Of a DNA stretch of 64,000 nucleotides, positions 23,590 to 36,998 are shown piece by piece. The notes under the pieces are model-generated. The model had not been told where the DNA came from. It did not search any database and saw only the letters and a program-made list of their open reading frames with translations. Source of the stretch: Thereva unica (taxonomy: Eukaryota > Arthropoda > Insecta > Diptera > Therevidae); the NCBI GenBank assembly GCA_949987705.1, contig OX465283.1:49142953-49206952 (forward strand). The letters run 5' to 3'. The position numbers were made by a program, and so were the translations under genes. The first letter of the stretch is position 1. Each line of letters opens with the position of its first letter.

Positions 23590-24174
23590 TGGTGCAAGTT
23601 ACACTAGACTACGCGCCAACTGAGTTGATGCCGAGAAAGTCGCGTTTTCCATGCGCAGTAGAATCCCCGCATGCCGTTCCCGTCCCTTTGCTCTAGTCGC
23701 AACAAATTTCGAAGGGGAAATTTGAAAATACATAAGCGCATTTCTTATCGATATGTGCGCAATTTTTATTTGTGTGCAGCTTTAATTTCCCCAGCTGCGC
23801 GCTCCGGCATCAACTCAGTTGGCGCGACCCATATCATTCATTTCGTTTATTAACCCCATTCACAAAACCGGTTTTTTAGGCAAGGGGTCGCAGGGAAGTG
23901 CAATTCATGCGTCATATGACTCCTCACTTTTGAGCCAGAAAATTTGCCAGACTCACCCTCCATTACACTAACACAAATAAAACATCGTACTCGGGGGTCT
24001 GCGAAAACTATGAGAAATTCCCCCTCTCATTCGCGTTTATTGCACAACTACAAACGCATCACAATCTTTACACGGAAAAGAGGCAGCAAAATGAATGATT
24101 AGTGAAATACCCGCATCATACACAAACCATTTTGATGTGAGTATCGAATGATGGATAGTCTAACTTGCACCGAT
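23590..24174. mobile_element. TIR element, about 585 bp, with an inner inverted repeat
   Basis: Left GGTGCAAGTTA...GACTA is mirrored by the right end TAGTCTAACTTGCACC at about 24156-24171. Nested inside, 23613-23825 has its own ends GCGCCAACTGAGTTGATGCC, inverted at CAACTCAGTTGGCGC. Either a small element inserted next to the outer end, or one element with compound termini. Confidence 0.5.
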
Positions 24175-24744
24175 GAGGTTAACGTTCCACTCTAAGATAT
24201 AGTACGAGTTCAGTAATATTGACTGAGGAAGTTTATTTAATAGTGTGCAGGAGAAGGGAAGCTATGAAGATTAAGAATAAGCCGCGTAGGCTAGTTTTTT
24301 AATTTCAGGAATAGTCGCTATAATAATAGCGGTAAAATTTGTTAAGGCTGCTATACTCCTACGATAAGTCAATGGTGGACGTAAAAAGTGCCATCACCGA
24401 TGAGTTATGTCGCGGTTTTGTACGTTGTCACGACACGCACTAAGATAGCCGGATGTAGGATTTGTAGATTGCAGCTCGCGTTGCTGGTTGGCTGAGGAAC
24501 TTGCATCTCTTATAGAATCGCAGGCATTAAAACGTTTGCTGGGCGATTTGGAATTTAAGATCATTCTACCGTGGATCCTCAGTTAAAGTAATGTCGAGGG
24601 TGTTAAGAAAGCGGCCAGCTGTTAGATTTACAACGTCCACTGAGACAGAAGAAAGGTTGGTGCAAGTTTTGTTAGAGATGAAACAGTTGGAGGCCTTGCA
24701 TTCAACCCGATTACCCTGTTAAACAATTACATTACGAAACACAG

Positions 24745-24902
24745 CTTTACTTTTGAAGTTATTAGCAATTTTAATGTGAAAATTGGCCTTATTTGGTGCT
24801 TATTTGGTACTTTTCGACAAAACTCAGGTGAAAAAGTACTAAAAACGGATGAAATAGAGCCAATTTCATCATTAAAATTGCTAATAATTTCAAAAGTAAA
24901 GA
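24745..24902. repeat. Inverted repeat, arms about 50 bp
   Basis: TTTACTTTTGAAGTTATTAG followed by CAATTTTAATG is mirrored at 24850-24900 with few differences. The loop is about 55 bp and includes a TTTGGTGCTTATTTGGTACT repeat. Confidence 0.7.
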
Positions 24903-24905
24903 TCG

Positions 24906-27900
24906 TAGCATAATAGTTGTAAGGCATTATTCATAGGAAATTGTCCAAGCTTTCCAATTTTGTAAAAAAAAATATTGGCTAATTACATATTTTTTGGAGA
25001 AAACGGTGGTTGAAGTGAAAATTTTAGTGAAAAAAAAACAACAAAATTTTGTCTTTGATGACTCATAACTCTGGATGTTGGTGGGTTGACCCCTTGACTT
25101 TTAAAGTTTTAGATAGGTGGGAGCATTCTGCGTATTGCTGCCTTATTCATGAAAATATCTAATAGGGTTACAAAAATACAAAGTAATATGTAAACCTCTG
25201 CCCAAAAAGTTTCAAAACGCCCTAGCGGCTAAACCGTTATGATTCCCCCGCCCACCGATACGATTTTTGTTCGTCTATCCAAGACCTATATACAGCCAGG
25301 CGTTTCGACATTCTCGCTTATACACCCTGTATACGGAACTAAGAGCTTGTACTAATCATTTTGAACATCTGTGTCGTCAGAAGCAGATGGCACTCATCGT
25401 TGAATATTACATCAACATTATTAAATTGTAGTTTCATTTTCAAGAAGTTTTGAATACACATAGGTATATTTAAAAAAAAGAATTGTAAATTACCTATTAC
25501 CCCGACATGGGACATGTTTATTCCCTGTTAGCGTACCGCTTCTAATAAGGCATCACCTGATGATGTTGAGCTGTATGGGAGATTACGCGGTCAATCCAAG
25601 TCGTCGTTTTCATTTTTTTTTTCAAAGCACTGCGCTCACTCCTCCTAGTTGTAGCGACTAACTTAAGAATACTTGTCTGTCTACAGGAGATGCAGGACCC
25701 TGACTGGAATTTTGGTGGGTACAGCTAGGACTTCTAAGAGGTTAGCCATACTGCAAAAACAAAAAGTAAAACTTTGTATGAGTAATGGTTATACATGGCT
25801 TAGGGTTACCTTATAAGACCCTTATGAAAGACTCATAAGGCATTCCTGAGTCCTCACTTTAGGATCGCTGATTTTTGAGTGCGGCCCGTATTAGCAGCGA
25901 GCACTAATAACAAGAGTGATTAGGTAGAGCTCAAGGACAAGTAAAAGAGTTAAACATATGAAAGAAGAGATTAGAAATAACATTAAGCAAAAATGTCAAA
26001 AAAATAATAACAAACGCGCGATGGAAATACATCTTATGCAAAAAATACATTATTACGAAAGAAACAGAAGATGTTCCTTGATTCCCCTACTGGAATGTTT
26101 ACATTCAAATGGAAGCAAAACTGGAACAGAGCAGTAATTTAATGGGTAAACATTTCGTGTTGGTATAGCGATTTTGGCTTACGAATGCACATGTATTGTT
26201 GTTTTGGGCGTACGAATGCACTTGTATTGCCCATTAAAAAAGGCGGGAATCTTATAATATACATTCCAGCCACTTCCCCTTCATTTTTTATCTTTCTTTC
26301 ACATACGCTGCGTTTAGTGGCTAAGTAATTCTGCCTTCTTTTATCATAGATATTACTTCTTTGTTCATTTTGACTTTTTCACTCCTATTGAAATTTTTAT
26401 CAGCTGATTTCAAGGGCAATGAAACATTTTTAAAAATTTGTTCTAGCTCATCACTCTTGTTATTAGTGCTCGCTGGTATTAGGAAACTACGCGGAATTCT
26501 CTCTATCGGCATGCCCCTCATTTGCCACATGAGGCCCACACACAACATGAGGCATATCCCCTATAAATTCTAGTCGGAAATCATTCGCCTTGTCAGCTAT
26601 TAGAAAAGTTATTCATTTTTGATAAAGACAAAATTAGCACAAATAATTATAATTTACCGTAATTGTGAAATGAGAATGAGTACGAATGGGAAAAAAAATT
26701 TACGGCTTATTTTTTTTCCTCCTTTCAAATGGTTTGTAGATTTTTTCACAGACTATAACTTCTAATAAATATTTAAGGTTTCAAATAATTCTAAAGACAA
26801 CTTCCCTTTAAATATTCTTTGATCGTTACCTAAGGTTTCTTTAGATCACCACCTACTTGATAAAATACAGAAGCTAAACTCGGTAGGTATTCTAGGAGGA
26901 ACTTTCCGAGAAAAAAATATCCAAAATATATCGAATTTTAGATTGTCCTTGCGATACATATCTCTCTACTTTCCAAATGTAAACACAAACCTTCAAATGT
27001 GACCTTCTCCAGGGGAAAAATCTTTGAAATACATTTTCTCGTGTACCATTTTTTATTTACCATCTATATAATTTTTTCCTTTGGGTCCACACAAGGTTTA
27101 CTTACGTTAGCTTTTTTAACAATTTGCCAACACAAATTAAGGTTATCAAATATCGTCAACATTAAAAACGGAACAAATGGGAATATTTTAACCTTCGCCT
27201 TGAACTTGAAAGGAAAGAACACCGGCAGTCATCCAGCAGCTTCCTGTACCATTCAAGATTTTCGTACATTTCCATTCTCACGACAAACAGTCGACACGGG
27301 GTAGACTTTCTCCTTATTTTGTTCTCCCGTCATTTTATCAAACGGAACAGTTTTGGCACACTGGCACAAATAATGGAGCTCCAGACTTAACCGGTTCAAG
27401 GATGTAGGAGAACAGATATTTTGTGACTAGAGCATCTCCGAAAATGCGCAGATGTTGTAGCCCCCGAGAATAGGGGTAGAAGGAGGCACCCCTCAAGTTC
27501 GTTTGGAGCTGTTGAACTTAAATACTAAGAACTTTTTCTCAAATGCTTCACAAATTTCTTAATCTTCTTAGGATGATGATGCTGATATATGGTTCTTCTT
27601 GCACTTAAGGACATCCCTAATGTACCCGGGCAGATTGGTTTTCGCCCATAAATTACTTTTGTTGGTGAATTTTGATATTTTTATTGAAATAAGTTCGTAA
27701 AAGTTTGATTTTAACGGAAAACTTTTCTGTTCGACCCATGAACATTTTGTTGACAGGTGAATTCAATTGTTGAATTAGTTGAAGATGAATTAGAAACTTT
27801 AATAACTTTTTTTAGTTGAATTTTAATTATGGTTTTGTCATTGTACTAATTGAAAAAAGGCAAGTTTTTGTTCCATTCCAGAGAGCCTAAAACCAAACAA

Positions 27901-28339
27901 CTGAAGAGGACTTGCGGAAAACACTAGTGGCTATAAAAGGCTTTTAAAAATTATAATTCTTTGTCGCATAATATGAGAAGGCTTTGCGGCAAGTGTCTGC
28001 ATTTAGAAAGGCACGTCTAGAGTATTTCAAATAAACAGAAGACTAGTGCATTCTCAGACACTTTCTTTTTTAATTTTATCTAGGAGTGTAGTCTGAGATG
28101 TCCAATTAATGTGTTTTTAACAAATGCCTTTTATTTTTAAACTAGCAGCGTATTGTATACCTAGAAGAACAATCCGAGTGTGATACAACGAGAAGCTGCT
28201 TTGCAGTCGTTAGTTAGTATTTTTAATTTAGAAATTTTTTTACCCTTGTATGAAGTGAATCCAGGACCTTTTTATATTTAAAGATGGACTCGTTATTGTA
28301 TGTATATGGAAAATGCATTATTTAATTGTACGCAAGCTG
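24906..28339. other. Mostly unassigned; one inverted repeat pair
   Basis: GCGAGCACTAATAACAAGAG at about 25898 occurs inverted at about 26445-26475, so both places hold fragments of one repeat family in opposite orientation. The second lies in a 75-codon minus frame (26321-26548) with no recognised domain. The remainder is AT-rich, without recognisable features. Confidence 0.4.
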
Positions 28340-28545
28340 CGCTTTGGTGTACCGTGTTGTTTGCCACAACTCATGTACCTAAGATTCAGTGGTTATTTGG
28401 TCGGCTGTGATGGATGTTTAAAGACATCCTATGGAATTTAGGAAGCTTGGTATCAGTGTCCTGAGAATGGACGTTCTCTTAAACCATCTAGAGCATAACT
28501 GCTTAGTGTGAGCCATCTGGGTTTAGACATTGTCATGCAGCTTTT
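28340..28545 (-). pseudogene. Decayed 3' end of the RNase H-type LINE also at 32891-33640
   Basis: GGTTATTTGGTCGGCTGTGA and GGAATTTAGGAAGCTTGG match the text at 33000-33060 in the same orientation (GGTTGTTTGGTCGGATGTGA). This is the 3' tail and end of the coding region of that LINE family on the minus strand. Too decayed to translate. Confidence 0.65.
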
Positions 28546-30895
28546 CAGACGATTTTAATGGGAGCAATTCGTTCCATAAGTGACAAATATTTTTTCACTG
28601 ACATGTACACTTTACATTAATGAAAAAAATTTAAATTCGGATTTGCAAGATTGAAACTAAATAAACTTTTGCTAAAAAAATAAGAAATAAAATTACGATG
28701 ATTTTCCCCCTTTAAAATGCTTTTGCAATTACAAATGTCTATGATAAAAAATCCAAGGTTTTCTACCTCTGTTTCAACAAACTCCGGGGCTTAGGAGAGA
28801 AAAATAAAAAAAATAAAAAGCCAGTATAGTTGTTTTCAAACCTCGTGACATCCCGCGCATGTTCCCCAGCTAAGCTCTTAAAAATGTTTATAAGCTCAGA
28901 CAAGAGCTTCAGTTAACTCCTCCTATCAAATCACTTGCTGCCATTTAATCAGTCGCGACTGCGTATTGCTAAAGGGAGGTGTATTTTTCTGGGACTTCAA
29001 TGATTATTTTAAAAAATTACAAATTATGACTGAAAAACGCCTGTTTTTATATATTTTTTTATTTTAAGGTTATTATATTTTACACATATGCTACAGAAAT
29101 AGTTTGTAGTAATTTCTACTAAAAAATACGAAATTTGTGTTTTTATCACTTTGATTACTAGATTGTTGACGTTTCCTGCCAGTCGTATACGCGCTTCTGC
29201 CTGGGGTGGTTGTGTTGCTTGCGACTGCGGGGAACTGTCGGTTTATGAATGAAAACGCTCATTTATTCAAAGGAATTTTTTTCAGCATTTTTTTAAATTA
29301 TTTTAAATTTAGAAATGAGAAATATTTCGCATAATTAAGGTAAAATTATGCTTATTATGTTGAATAAACTGCCTTTGTTGAGCAGGGGCTTTACATGTAT
29401 TTAAAAGCTCTGCTCAATACATAGAAAGATAAATTAACTTTATTCATTCCGCATGAGCGCATCCCTTCCCAAATTATTTTGTTGAGTTTTTTCAGTGTTT
29501 GTTGCCGTTTTAACTAAAAAGAGGGGAAATGATAGAACATTATTTATAAAATTTGGCAACGAGGTGCGTAGAACTGCTCAAATTTTTTGTGTCACGGAGT
29601 TTGAAAAATTCTATACACCCATCTAAGGCCATTACACCCAACAAAGGAACAAAATACCGTACTTCCCGATATACGGTGATGCTCTGCTTTGACACAAAGC
29701 TTTGGTTCTGAAGACAATGCACTATACTCCTCGATATGGATATCAAATGAAAGAGAATGGTGAGTAGAGTGTTATTTTAAATCCAATATGGAGGCCACTA
29801 CAAAATGGCGCATCACCTTTTACTGTGCAACCCTTCGATATGGGGATCAACTGAAGGGTTAAAGCATGACAAAAATTAAAGAACATAAAATTAAAACTCA
29901 AAACAAAAGTAAAAAAATAATAAAAAAAAAAATGTTTAAACCCATATTTTATTAGATACACTAAAAAATATTAAATAATAAAAAAGTTTTTAAAAATGTG
30001 TTCATAAGATGAACTTAAAAAGTATAAAATAATTATTTTTATTCCATCTGTATATAACTACAAGTATTTTTTGCATTTTTGTTAAAATATCTGAAACAAT
30101 TGTTAACTGAGCGCCACAAGTTTTTATTTGTAGTTACATACAGGGCCTCACCGGATACCTAAACCTTGCCCGGGTGGTGGGCCTATGTCGGCGGTGGTTA
30201 GCTAGAAACCAGCAAGCCGCCGGTAGGGACACCCGTGCCGAATATTCTGGGAAGGTTCCAAATTACTGGGAAGCTTTCAGGAGCATACTGTTCCGGTTGC
30301 AAATGCTTCGGCTTTAAAATACTTTGCTGTGCTTGCTTACAGTTTTTCAAAGCTTCGCTCTCCAAGGTTGTGCAATATTCTCGTCTTTCAGCTTTTTTTT
30401 CCATGGTAGCAATATGAAATAAAAAAAAGTGTCCACAGCCTACAGTAAAGTTTGCAAATATGATTGCTGTAAAGCAAAGCAAAGTAAATTGCTGTAGTCT
30501 TCTTGCCAGCAATATAAAGTCAACAGCAACAGTATTAAAATTGCTGCAGCAATTTAATCCCTGGAAAGGAGACAGAAATGAATTTTAGACGGAATTCCGT
30601 CTGAAATAAGGCAGAAAATATTATTTGCACTGATCAGTTACCCTTCACGAATATCAACAAAAGACTGAAAAAAGGCGAAAACAAGGCGCTTCGAATATAC
30701 TTAGGGAGGAGGACTCGTCATTTCTTGGACTAAAATATTGAAAATTTCTAATTGTTACTCATTCCTTCTATATGTCTAAATGGTTCCGTCTAAATTTCGC
30801 CTGATTTCCGTCCAAAGTCCACACTCTTCAGTCGAATGTACCCGACTGTTCTTAAACATTGAAACATTCAGTAAATTTGCTGTATGTTTTCCTTC
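28546..30895. other. AT-rich, no recognised gene
   Basis: 29560-29830 carries a repeat also seen at 53435-53650 (minus-strand TTTCATTTGATATCCATATC here, TTTCATTTGATACCCATAAC there). A 104-codon minus frame at 30198-30512 starts with a hydrophobic stretch but has no recognised family and lies in simple-repeat-like sequence, so I do not call it a gene. Confidence 0.4.
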
Positions 30896-31265
30896 TTATA
30901 TTTTCACCAGGGGCGGTGGGAATACGAGCCCAGTTGTTGTATTTAAGAACTGACCAGGAATTTCATTTTGAATAGTGGCATTGACATTATTGACGTCTTT
31001 GTTTTTGGCAGCCACCACATCCCGTTCGCTCAGCCAAACGTGGTTCTTGTAGTTTTGTATAACGTTTGAAAAAGCTTTGTAGATGAGTTCATCCTTCGAT
31101 GTGGTTAAATTGAAAAAATCTTCCGGCGATGTAATGAGTCCAGGTGAAATATGTACGTCGATTTTCCCATATCCAATATTCAACAATTGCTTGGTAAACA
31201 AGTCTGAAGTTTGGTCATTTTTCAACTGAACTCGCATTTTTGTGGTCAGTTTAGGTGTTGTAACG
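30896..31265 (-). pseudogene. Helitron helicase fragment
   Basis: A minus-strand frame (31237-30896, with a few extra residues upstream) reads like the late helicase part of a Helitron Rep/Helicase protein: LTTKMRVQLKND, LLNIGYGKIDV, VIQNYKNHVWLSERDVVAAK and NVNATIQNEIPG. In intact Helitrons this region lies between PIF1 helicase motifs. Only about 100 of roughly 1400 residues remain, with a downstream switch to unrelated residues after NEIPGQFL. No Helitron end (CTRR with hairpin) was recognised nearby. Confidence 0.75.
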
Positions 31266-31889
31266 TGGTTCCACAGAGTAGACGGTTAAAGACACCCGTT
31301 AAGTTCGTCAGCAGTATTTGGAACTAGCACCAACACATAGAAAAACAATACTTCCAGGCCTGTAGTTGATATGATATTGGCGAAAATGATGAATTGGCGA
31401 GAGCTTGGCATTACTCTAAAATGCCACGATATTGGAAAATAAATGAAATGCCACCATATTGGAATCAAACTTCAAAAACAATCCATCGTCAAACACGGAA
31501 CACCAGTTGAAGGGCATCTAAATCTCTTCTCAATGGATGCCTTAGGGCGGATTTATACCATGCATCGATTAATGTTTTTATTTAAGTTTGTTATTAGTTA
31601 TATATTGACCGTGGATCGAAATCATTCAAGCTTTAAGAACAGTCCGATTTTAGATGGAAGCATTCAATTACAATAATATCACTATTACAGCCTGCGATCT
31701 AATGGATAAATTGTGCCAATATCATCATGCTTTAGAATTTCAAAAAGAATCACCTGGGATTTTCTGTTCCAATGGCAATGGCTCTACCTGAGTCACCTGG
31801 CGCTTACGTGGATGAGAAATCTTCCTTGTCCAAATATTGTTTACAACTTTTTTTATTTCGCTAAAGATGGATGGAGCCAGGCGCACCGG
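31266..31889. other. No recognised gene
   Basis: Short frames only (31443-31676, 31713-31937), none with recognisable domains. Confidence 0.45.
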
Positions 31890-32890
31890 GTTCCAGCTAG
31901 AAATAATATAAAATATTCCTTCTTTCTTCTTCTTTAATGGCTCTACATCCGTGATCCGGTCCCGGCCTTTCGCAACTGTTCTCTCCACCGGTCCCGATTG
32001 GGAGTTGACGTCTCCAGTTTGGCATCCTTAAGCGCCGAGCGTCCTGGTCTACGCCATCCTCCTCGAGGAGGCTAGGTCTCCCTCGCCGTGGCACTCCTTA
32101 GGTCCTACCGCTAAGATTTTTACGAGCCGGCTCATCTGCTGCCGCTAACTGCCCACCAGAGCCTACCGAGCTCTATTTTCTTCACAACATGTATGTCGCG
32201 ATAGCTCTCGCTGATCTTTCATTGTAGAGTCTCCGGAATCCTCCTTCTTCAAATAAGGTGCCAACAATCCCCCAAAGTATTTTCCTCTCGAACCGGATAA
32301 TAGGTTTGAGTGCTTTTTGCTAAGCACCCACGTTTCAGATGCATATGTAAGTACCAGTAAGACCATCGTTCATTATATAGTAAAAGTTTAGATGTATGGT
32401 TACATGCTTGGATTTAAAGAGCCTTGACAGACTGTAGTAGGATTTGTTGGCTTTTAGCATTCGTGCGCGTATTTCTGGTTCCTTTCTATTGTCGGCTGCT
32501 AGTATTGACCAAGGTAGGTGAATGATTTTACCACTTCAATGTGCAGTCCCAGATTTGCTGCCGCATGGGTGAAAGCTTCTTATACAGATATTGCTGTTCT
32601 TCCAATGATGTCAATGTCGTCTGCATAAGCCAGTAATTGGGTGGACTTGTGGAGGATTGTGCCCCTTGATGTAACACCTGAATCTCGGATCACTTTCTCC
32701 AACGCCAGGTTGAAAAGGAGGCAGGCCAGACCGTCTCCTTGTCGGAGTCCATTATAGATGTTGATTGGTCTGGACATTGGTCAGTATCAACCTACATACC
32801 TGCCAGCTTTTTGGGGATGGCGAATTTTATCATGGCTTTGTAGAGTATGCTATGATAGCTTCTATGAAGAGGTGTGGATTGGGTTTTGAA
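31890..32890 (-). pseudogene. RTE-like LINE relic, RT palm to C-terminus
   Basis: Read on the minus strand from 32890 downwards: ILYKAMIKFAIPKKLAG, then IYNGLRQGDGLACLLFNLAL and the catalytic box LLAYADDIDIIG (YADD, about 32630-32600). Next come LTYASETWVLSKK (about 32340) and the C-terminal RRGRPSLLEEDGVDQDARRL (about 32090-32030) with DHGCRAIKEEE near the 3' end. Order and spacing fit one element of which the N-terminal half is missing. Frameshifts between the blocks make it inactive. The 3' end of another LINE, with an ACCT repeat tail, abuts its upstream edge. Confidence 0.8.
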
Positions 32891-33640
32891 GGTAGGTAGG
32901 TAGGTAGGTGAAGGGCTGCCTCCAGTGCGACCGGAGGCCCAATTAGCGCTTGGCGCGCCGTTTTGTTGCCTCAAACTTGTGTACCTTATGTAAAGTGGTT
33001 GTTTGGTCGGATGTGACGGATGCCTAAAGCCATCCTGCGGAATTTAGGAAGCCTAACAGTGATCTGATCTCCAGTCTGGAAATCTCTTTTAAGTCTTCCA
33101 AAAAGTATCTGCCTAGTGTGCGCTGCCTGACTTTAGCTAAAGCCGGGCACTTACACAGGAAGTGAACAAGTGTTTCTCTCTCGTTCGTCTCCCCGCAGCT
33201 ACGACAAGAGATATTATACGGGATGCCCAACTTGGCAGCGTGGTCTCCTATAGGCCAATGTCCCGTAATGACTGCCGTGATTCTGGCAATATCCCGTCGG
33301 GATCTGTTTAAGAGGCCCATTGTTTTCCCCTTGTTATAAGTCGGCCAGGTCGCCCTAGAGATAGTGCAGGTCTCCAGTGTTCTCCATCTTTGGCTCGCTA
33401 GCAGCAGGTGGTAGTCAAAAATTGCGTTTTTGACTCCACCTATTGGGCTGCCGACCATCTCGGTCTCCGAGCCCGGGAGAGAGGCCCCCTGCTTGGCTAG
33501 GCAGTCGGCTTTCTCGTTCCCCTCTATGTTCCTATGACCGGGAACCCAGACGAGAGTCACGTTGTGCTTTCTGCCTAGACTGTCTAGCTGACTGGGTTTT
33601 GAAACTCTATACATTTTTCCATAGCCTGCCTCAAGGTGAA
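32891..33640 (-). pseudogene. LINE 3' part: RNase H domain, CCHC-like finger and ACCT-repeat tail
   Basis: A long minus frame (33614-33024, 196 codons) begins in the second half of an RNase H domain: VTLVWVPGHRNIEGNEKADC contains the conserved His and Asp. It continues into TGHWPIGDHAAKLGI, a zinc-finger-like CRSCGETNERETLVHFLCKC and LEIRSLLGFLNSAGWL. This is the arrangement at the ORF2 end of LOA/I/R1-type LINEs. A 3' UTR follows, ending in tandem ACCT at 32912-32891. The open frame implies a relatively young, 5'-truncated copy. A second, decayed copy of the 3' end is at 28340. Confidence 0.8.
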
Positions 33641-34439
33641 ATTCTGATCAGTTGTTCTTTCTTTATAAAGCTTCAAATGGTTGCGATTTCAAAAGTAAAA
33701 AATTTAAATCCTATAAAATCAATCGCTTCTAGAGTGTTACAAAAAAATGCTCACAAATAAAATATAGGTACATAACAACGGAAATGAGGTAGAAAATATG
33801 CCTTCATTTCCAAGAATATCACTCTCCGTTTCATGACGTGCTACTTATGTGGGAGTTTTTTTTTTCCATATCACCCTCAAGACATTAAATACATTACATT
33901 TAAATATAATGATATGCTACGTGAAATGTAAGCATCTACATCATCTGATATTGCTTTGCTTGGAATAATCCAATTATTTCCCGTATTTTTACTTTGAAAA
34001 CATTATAGCATTTAAGTACAATATAAATCTGCTTTTTATTAAAAGTGTACAAATGAATAAATTTCAACGCGCTTTAGTACTGAAACTTCAAATATAAAGA
34101 GGAATAGGAAATACGTAGGATATATAAATAATTGAAAAATTGAATTATTTGCAAAGATATTTTGAGTTAAAGCAATGTCTTTAAAGTCTATTAGACCTAA
34201 ATATACAAGGATGTATGCATTTGACACAAAAACATTCTTTTGGCAAGAAAGGCGTGAAGCTGTGGAAAAAGTATAAAGTATAAAACGCCAGTAAGTTAAT
34301 TTAATGCTATTGTGGTGGTGCCTAATCGCACAAAAGGTCGCACTCACACAGATAAGAAAATAGAGGTGCATATTTATCCACTGAAGCTGCTTCCATGCAT
34401 CCTGTGTAAAAAGCTTTTCCTTCAGAATCATTTATCCGG
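33641..34439. other. No recognised gene
   Basis: AT-rich. A 130-codon minus frame (34039-34431) is hydrophobic and without recognisable family; I treat it as chance. Confidence 0.45.
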
Positions 34440-35410
34440 GAATATTTAAGTCCTTTGATTATTGCGCCTCTTATTGCGCACTCTTGGTGCGCTAACAACA
34501 ACCTGGTTCTTAATATTAGTAAATGCGAAGTCATGACTTTTTGTAGGCGACGTGATCCTATAATTTTTAACTACTCATTTTTTAGTGAGGGTGTCCCCGT
34601 GTTAATTTTGTCAAAGATCTCGGGATTAGATTTGACACCAAGCTGGACTTTTCTACTCATATCAACTATATTTCTTCCAAGAGCAGCTTAGTCTTGGGTT
34701 TTATAAAAAGGTGGTCCAAAGAATTTAACAGCACCCTGATCACTAAACACCTCTACATTTCCCTTGTCAGACCTTTACTTGAATATGCGTCCCAGGTTTG
34801 GTCTCCTCACTATTCTTCGCATGTTGGAAAAATTGAGTCGGTTCAACGAAGGTTCGTTCGATTCGCATTGAACCACCTTCCTTGGGAAGACCCTTTAATT
34901 CTTAGACCATATGAATACCGACTTAAGTTACTCAACTTAAACACTCTCCACAAGCGTCGTGAGGTGGCCGATGTTGTTTTCGTCCACCAGCTTCTTAATG
35001 GACGTGTCGACTCAGGTTTTCTAAGTCGCCGTGCGTCGTTTAGAGAGAGCCGATACAATCTGAGAGGACCACCGCTCTTACACATCAACTCCTCTAACAC
35101 CAATTATGGCCGATTTGAGCCTGTTAATCGCATGTTCATTAATGTAAATAAAAATATTAATGTTTTTAGCGTGAGCACTAACAAAGATCTCCTTAAAAGG
35201 AGTCTCTTTGTTCTCTCATGACTGTTTCTGTGTTCCGCATGCAATTTTTATTGGTACTTAATTTTTTATGTTTGCATGTCTCAGCCGAGCCCACGTGGTC
35301 GTGGTAAATGTTTCTCAGCCCAGCTGAGAAGTGCGCCTTCTTCATAAGAAGGGAAACTCTATTATTATTAATACTACTGATACCACTTTCAAACAAGTTA
35401 TTATTCATTA
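34440..35410 (+). pseudogene. LINE 3' part (CR1/Jockey-like, second family)
   Basis: The RT thumb region begins at about 34470 (NNNLVLNISKCEVMTF). It passes through a frameshift near 34605, after which the DNA reads VKDLGIRFDTKLDFSTHI, and continues in the open frame 34694-35221: LYISLVRPLLEYASQVWSPH, IESVQRRFVRFAL, LNLNTLHKRREVADVVF and YNLRGPP. The stop at 35219-35221 is where such ORFs end. A 3' UTR of about 190 bp finishes with TTATTATTAATACTACT-like repeats. It is distinct from the 15434 family by sequence. Truncated upstream of the catalytic palm. Confidence 0.8.
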
Positions 35411-36084
35411 AGTTTGGATGGATAATTAACAAGATTGTGATCGTTCAGATAGCTCCAAGCCGCAAAGGCAATAGAGAGAGTAATGAGTCTACGTACTACC
35501 GCGACAGAACATTGACCTCGGCTATCGAATAGTAGAGGCTTCCACGATTTTTGTGATTAAACAACCGATGGCAGAAGAGGGGTCAGGTAATTGTTGAATT
35601 TTATCTAGACCACAGAGAATTGGAATGGCTAATTATGGTTTTTAATGGAGACCAAAGCCTTACTTGATATTGTTCGATATCGTTTAAAATTTAGATTCAG
35701 AAGTCTAGTATTGGATCGGCTAAAATACAGCAAGAGGTGGAAGAAGCCATTACATTTACCTCGCACTGCATTGTTTCCACGTCGCATTAGAAATCAAGTT
35801 AGTCAATTTTAAGTTTTAAACCTTTTTTTTTGCTAAAATATGTGTCAATGAAGAAAATGCAGAGGCTGAAAAGAAAAAAATCTTTGCTGTATATTAAAAC
35901 GAGCTGCTACAGTTTTGTTCAAAGTTTCGATTTTGAAGATAGCTCTGAATCGTTCTGATGGCGCAGTTAAAGCTACAATTAAACAAATATTATATGAAGA
36001 GAATTCAGCTACTGTTCAATAACCTTATGTAGCATAACCATTCTTACAATTCTGTTCTTGGCTAATATTCTGTTTTTTGCTAAT
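35411..36084. other. No recognised gene
   Basis: AT-rich, no motif found. Confidence 0.45.
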
Positions 36085-36484
36085 CATGCCGATTATACAA
36101 CTCGCCGGATTTTCTACGACGGGAGAACATCCGATCCGCATTTGAAAATATTTGCATTATAGAATCCGACGGATTTCTGCATTATCGACCCGCACTGAAA
36201 CTGCAATTTCACCACTAGCTGTCAAATTTTCCACGATATTTTTGCGAATCCTTAGAAAAATAAATATTTAAGTGCAAAAATTTAAGAGTACATAATTATT
36301 TCGGTTTTGTGGTATAAAAATTTCATTGTTTTTAACTTATAAAAATGTTTTATTCATTATAAAAATTAGTCAGTTTTCTTCGTAAGAAATATCACAAAAA
36401 AATACAGCCTTCGTGGCTATTAGTCACAGAATTAATCAGCCTTCATGAGTAATGACTAATAATAATTCCTAAAATTACTCCTTA

Positions 36485-36998
36485 AGCCTAGTATCCAGAT
36501 CGAGTGAAATTTCACTTACTTTTCACTTCCCTTATTTCATTTTCGATTCGCATAGGATTAATTCATTGCTATGACTACAAGGTGTCGTTGTGATAAATTT
36601 TATATTTCCTGTGACTCAGTCAAAATTGAGTCCAAAACTTCCTTCATACAAAAGATAGAATTCACAAAATATTCGAATAGTATTGAAAAAACCCACATTT
36701 TCGATATTTTACATGTTTCAAATGTGTTATTACTGTTATTTATTGTTTTAAATCGCCAAGTCAAATTCAAAATCAAATATGACAGTAGTCCGTGAACTGA
36801 GGGTTTGTGGTCTTTTCACTGCGAAATAATGAAACAACGACACCTGTTCATCAAATTTTTAACCTGTAAAATTTCACTCGAACTGGATACTAGTAAGCGA
36901 AACGCTAGTGAAAAAAAAATTCGCTCTCAATTCACTCGCCTTTTTTTACACGTATTTAAGATAGGAAGTGAAATTTCACTCGATCTGGATACTGGGCT
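36485..36998. mobile_element. Nested MITE A, TTA target duplication
   Basis: The termini are AGCCTAGTATCCAGATCGAG and, inverted at the right, AGCCCAGTATCCAGATCGAG, both followed by TGAAATTTCACTT. TTA at 36482-36484 and 36999-37001 flanks it. A 3-bp TWA duplication is the hallmark of PIF/Harbinger elements. Length 514 bp, non-coding. Confidence 0.9.

Noticed and set aside
30198..30512. 104-codon minus-strand frame beginning with a signal-peptide-like stretch
   Set aside because: The hydrophobic start derives from a repetitive AAGCAAAGCAAAGT tract; the remainder matches no family I know.
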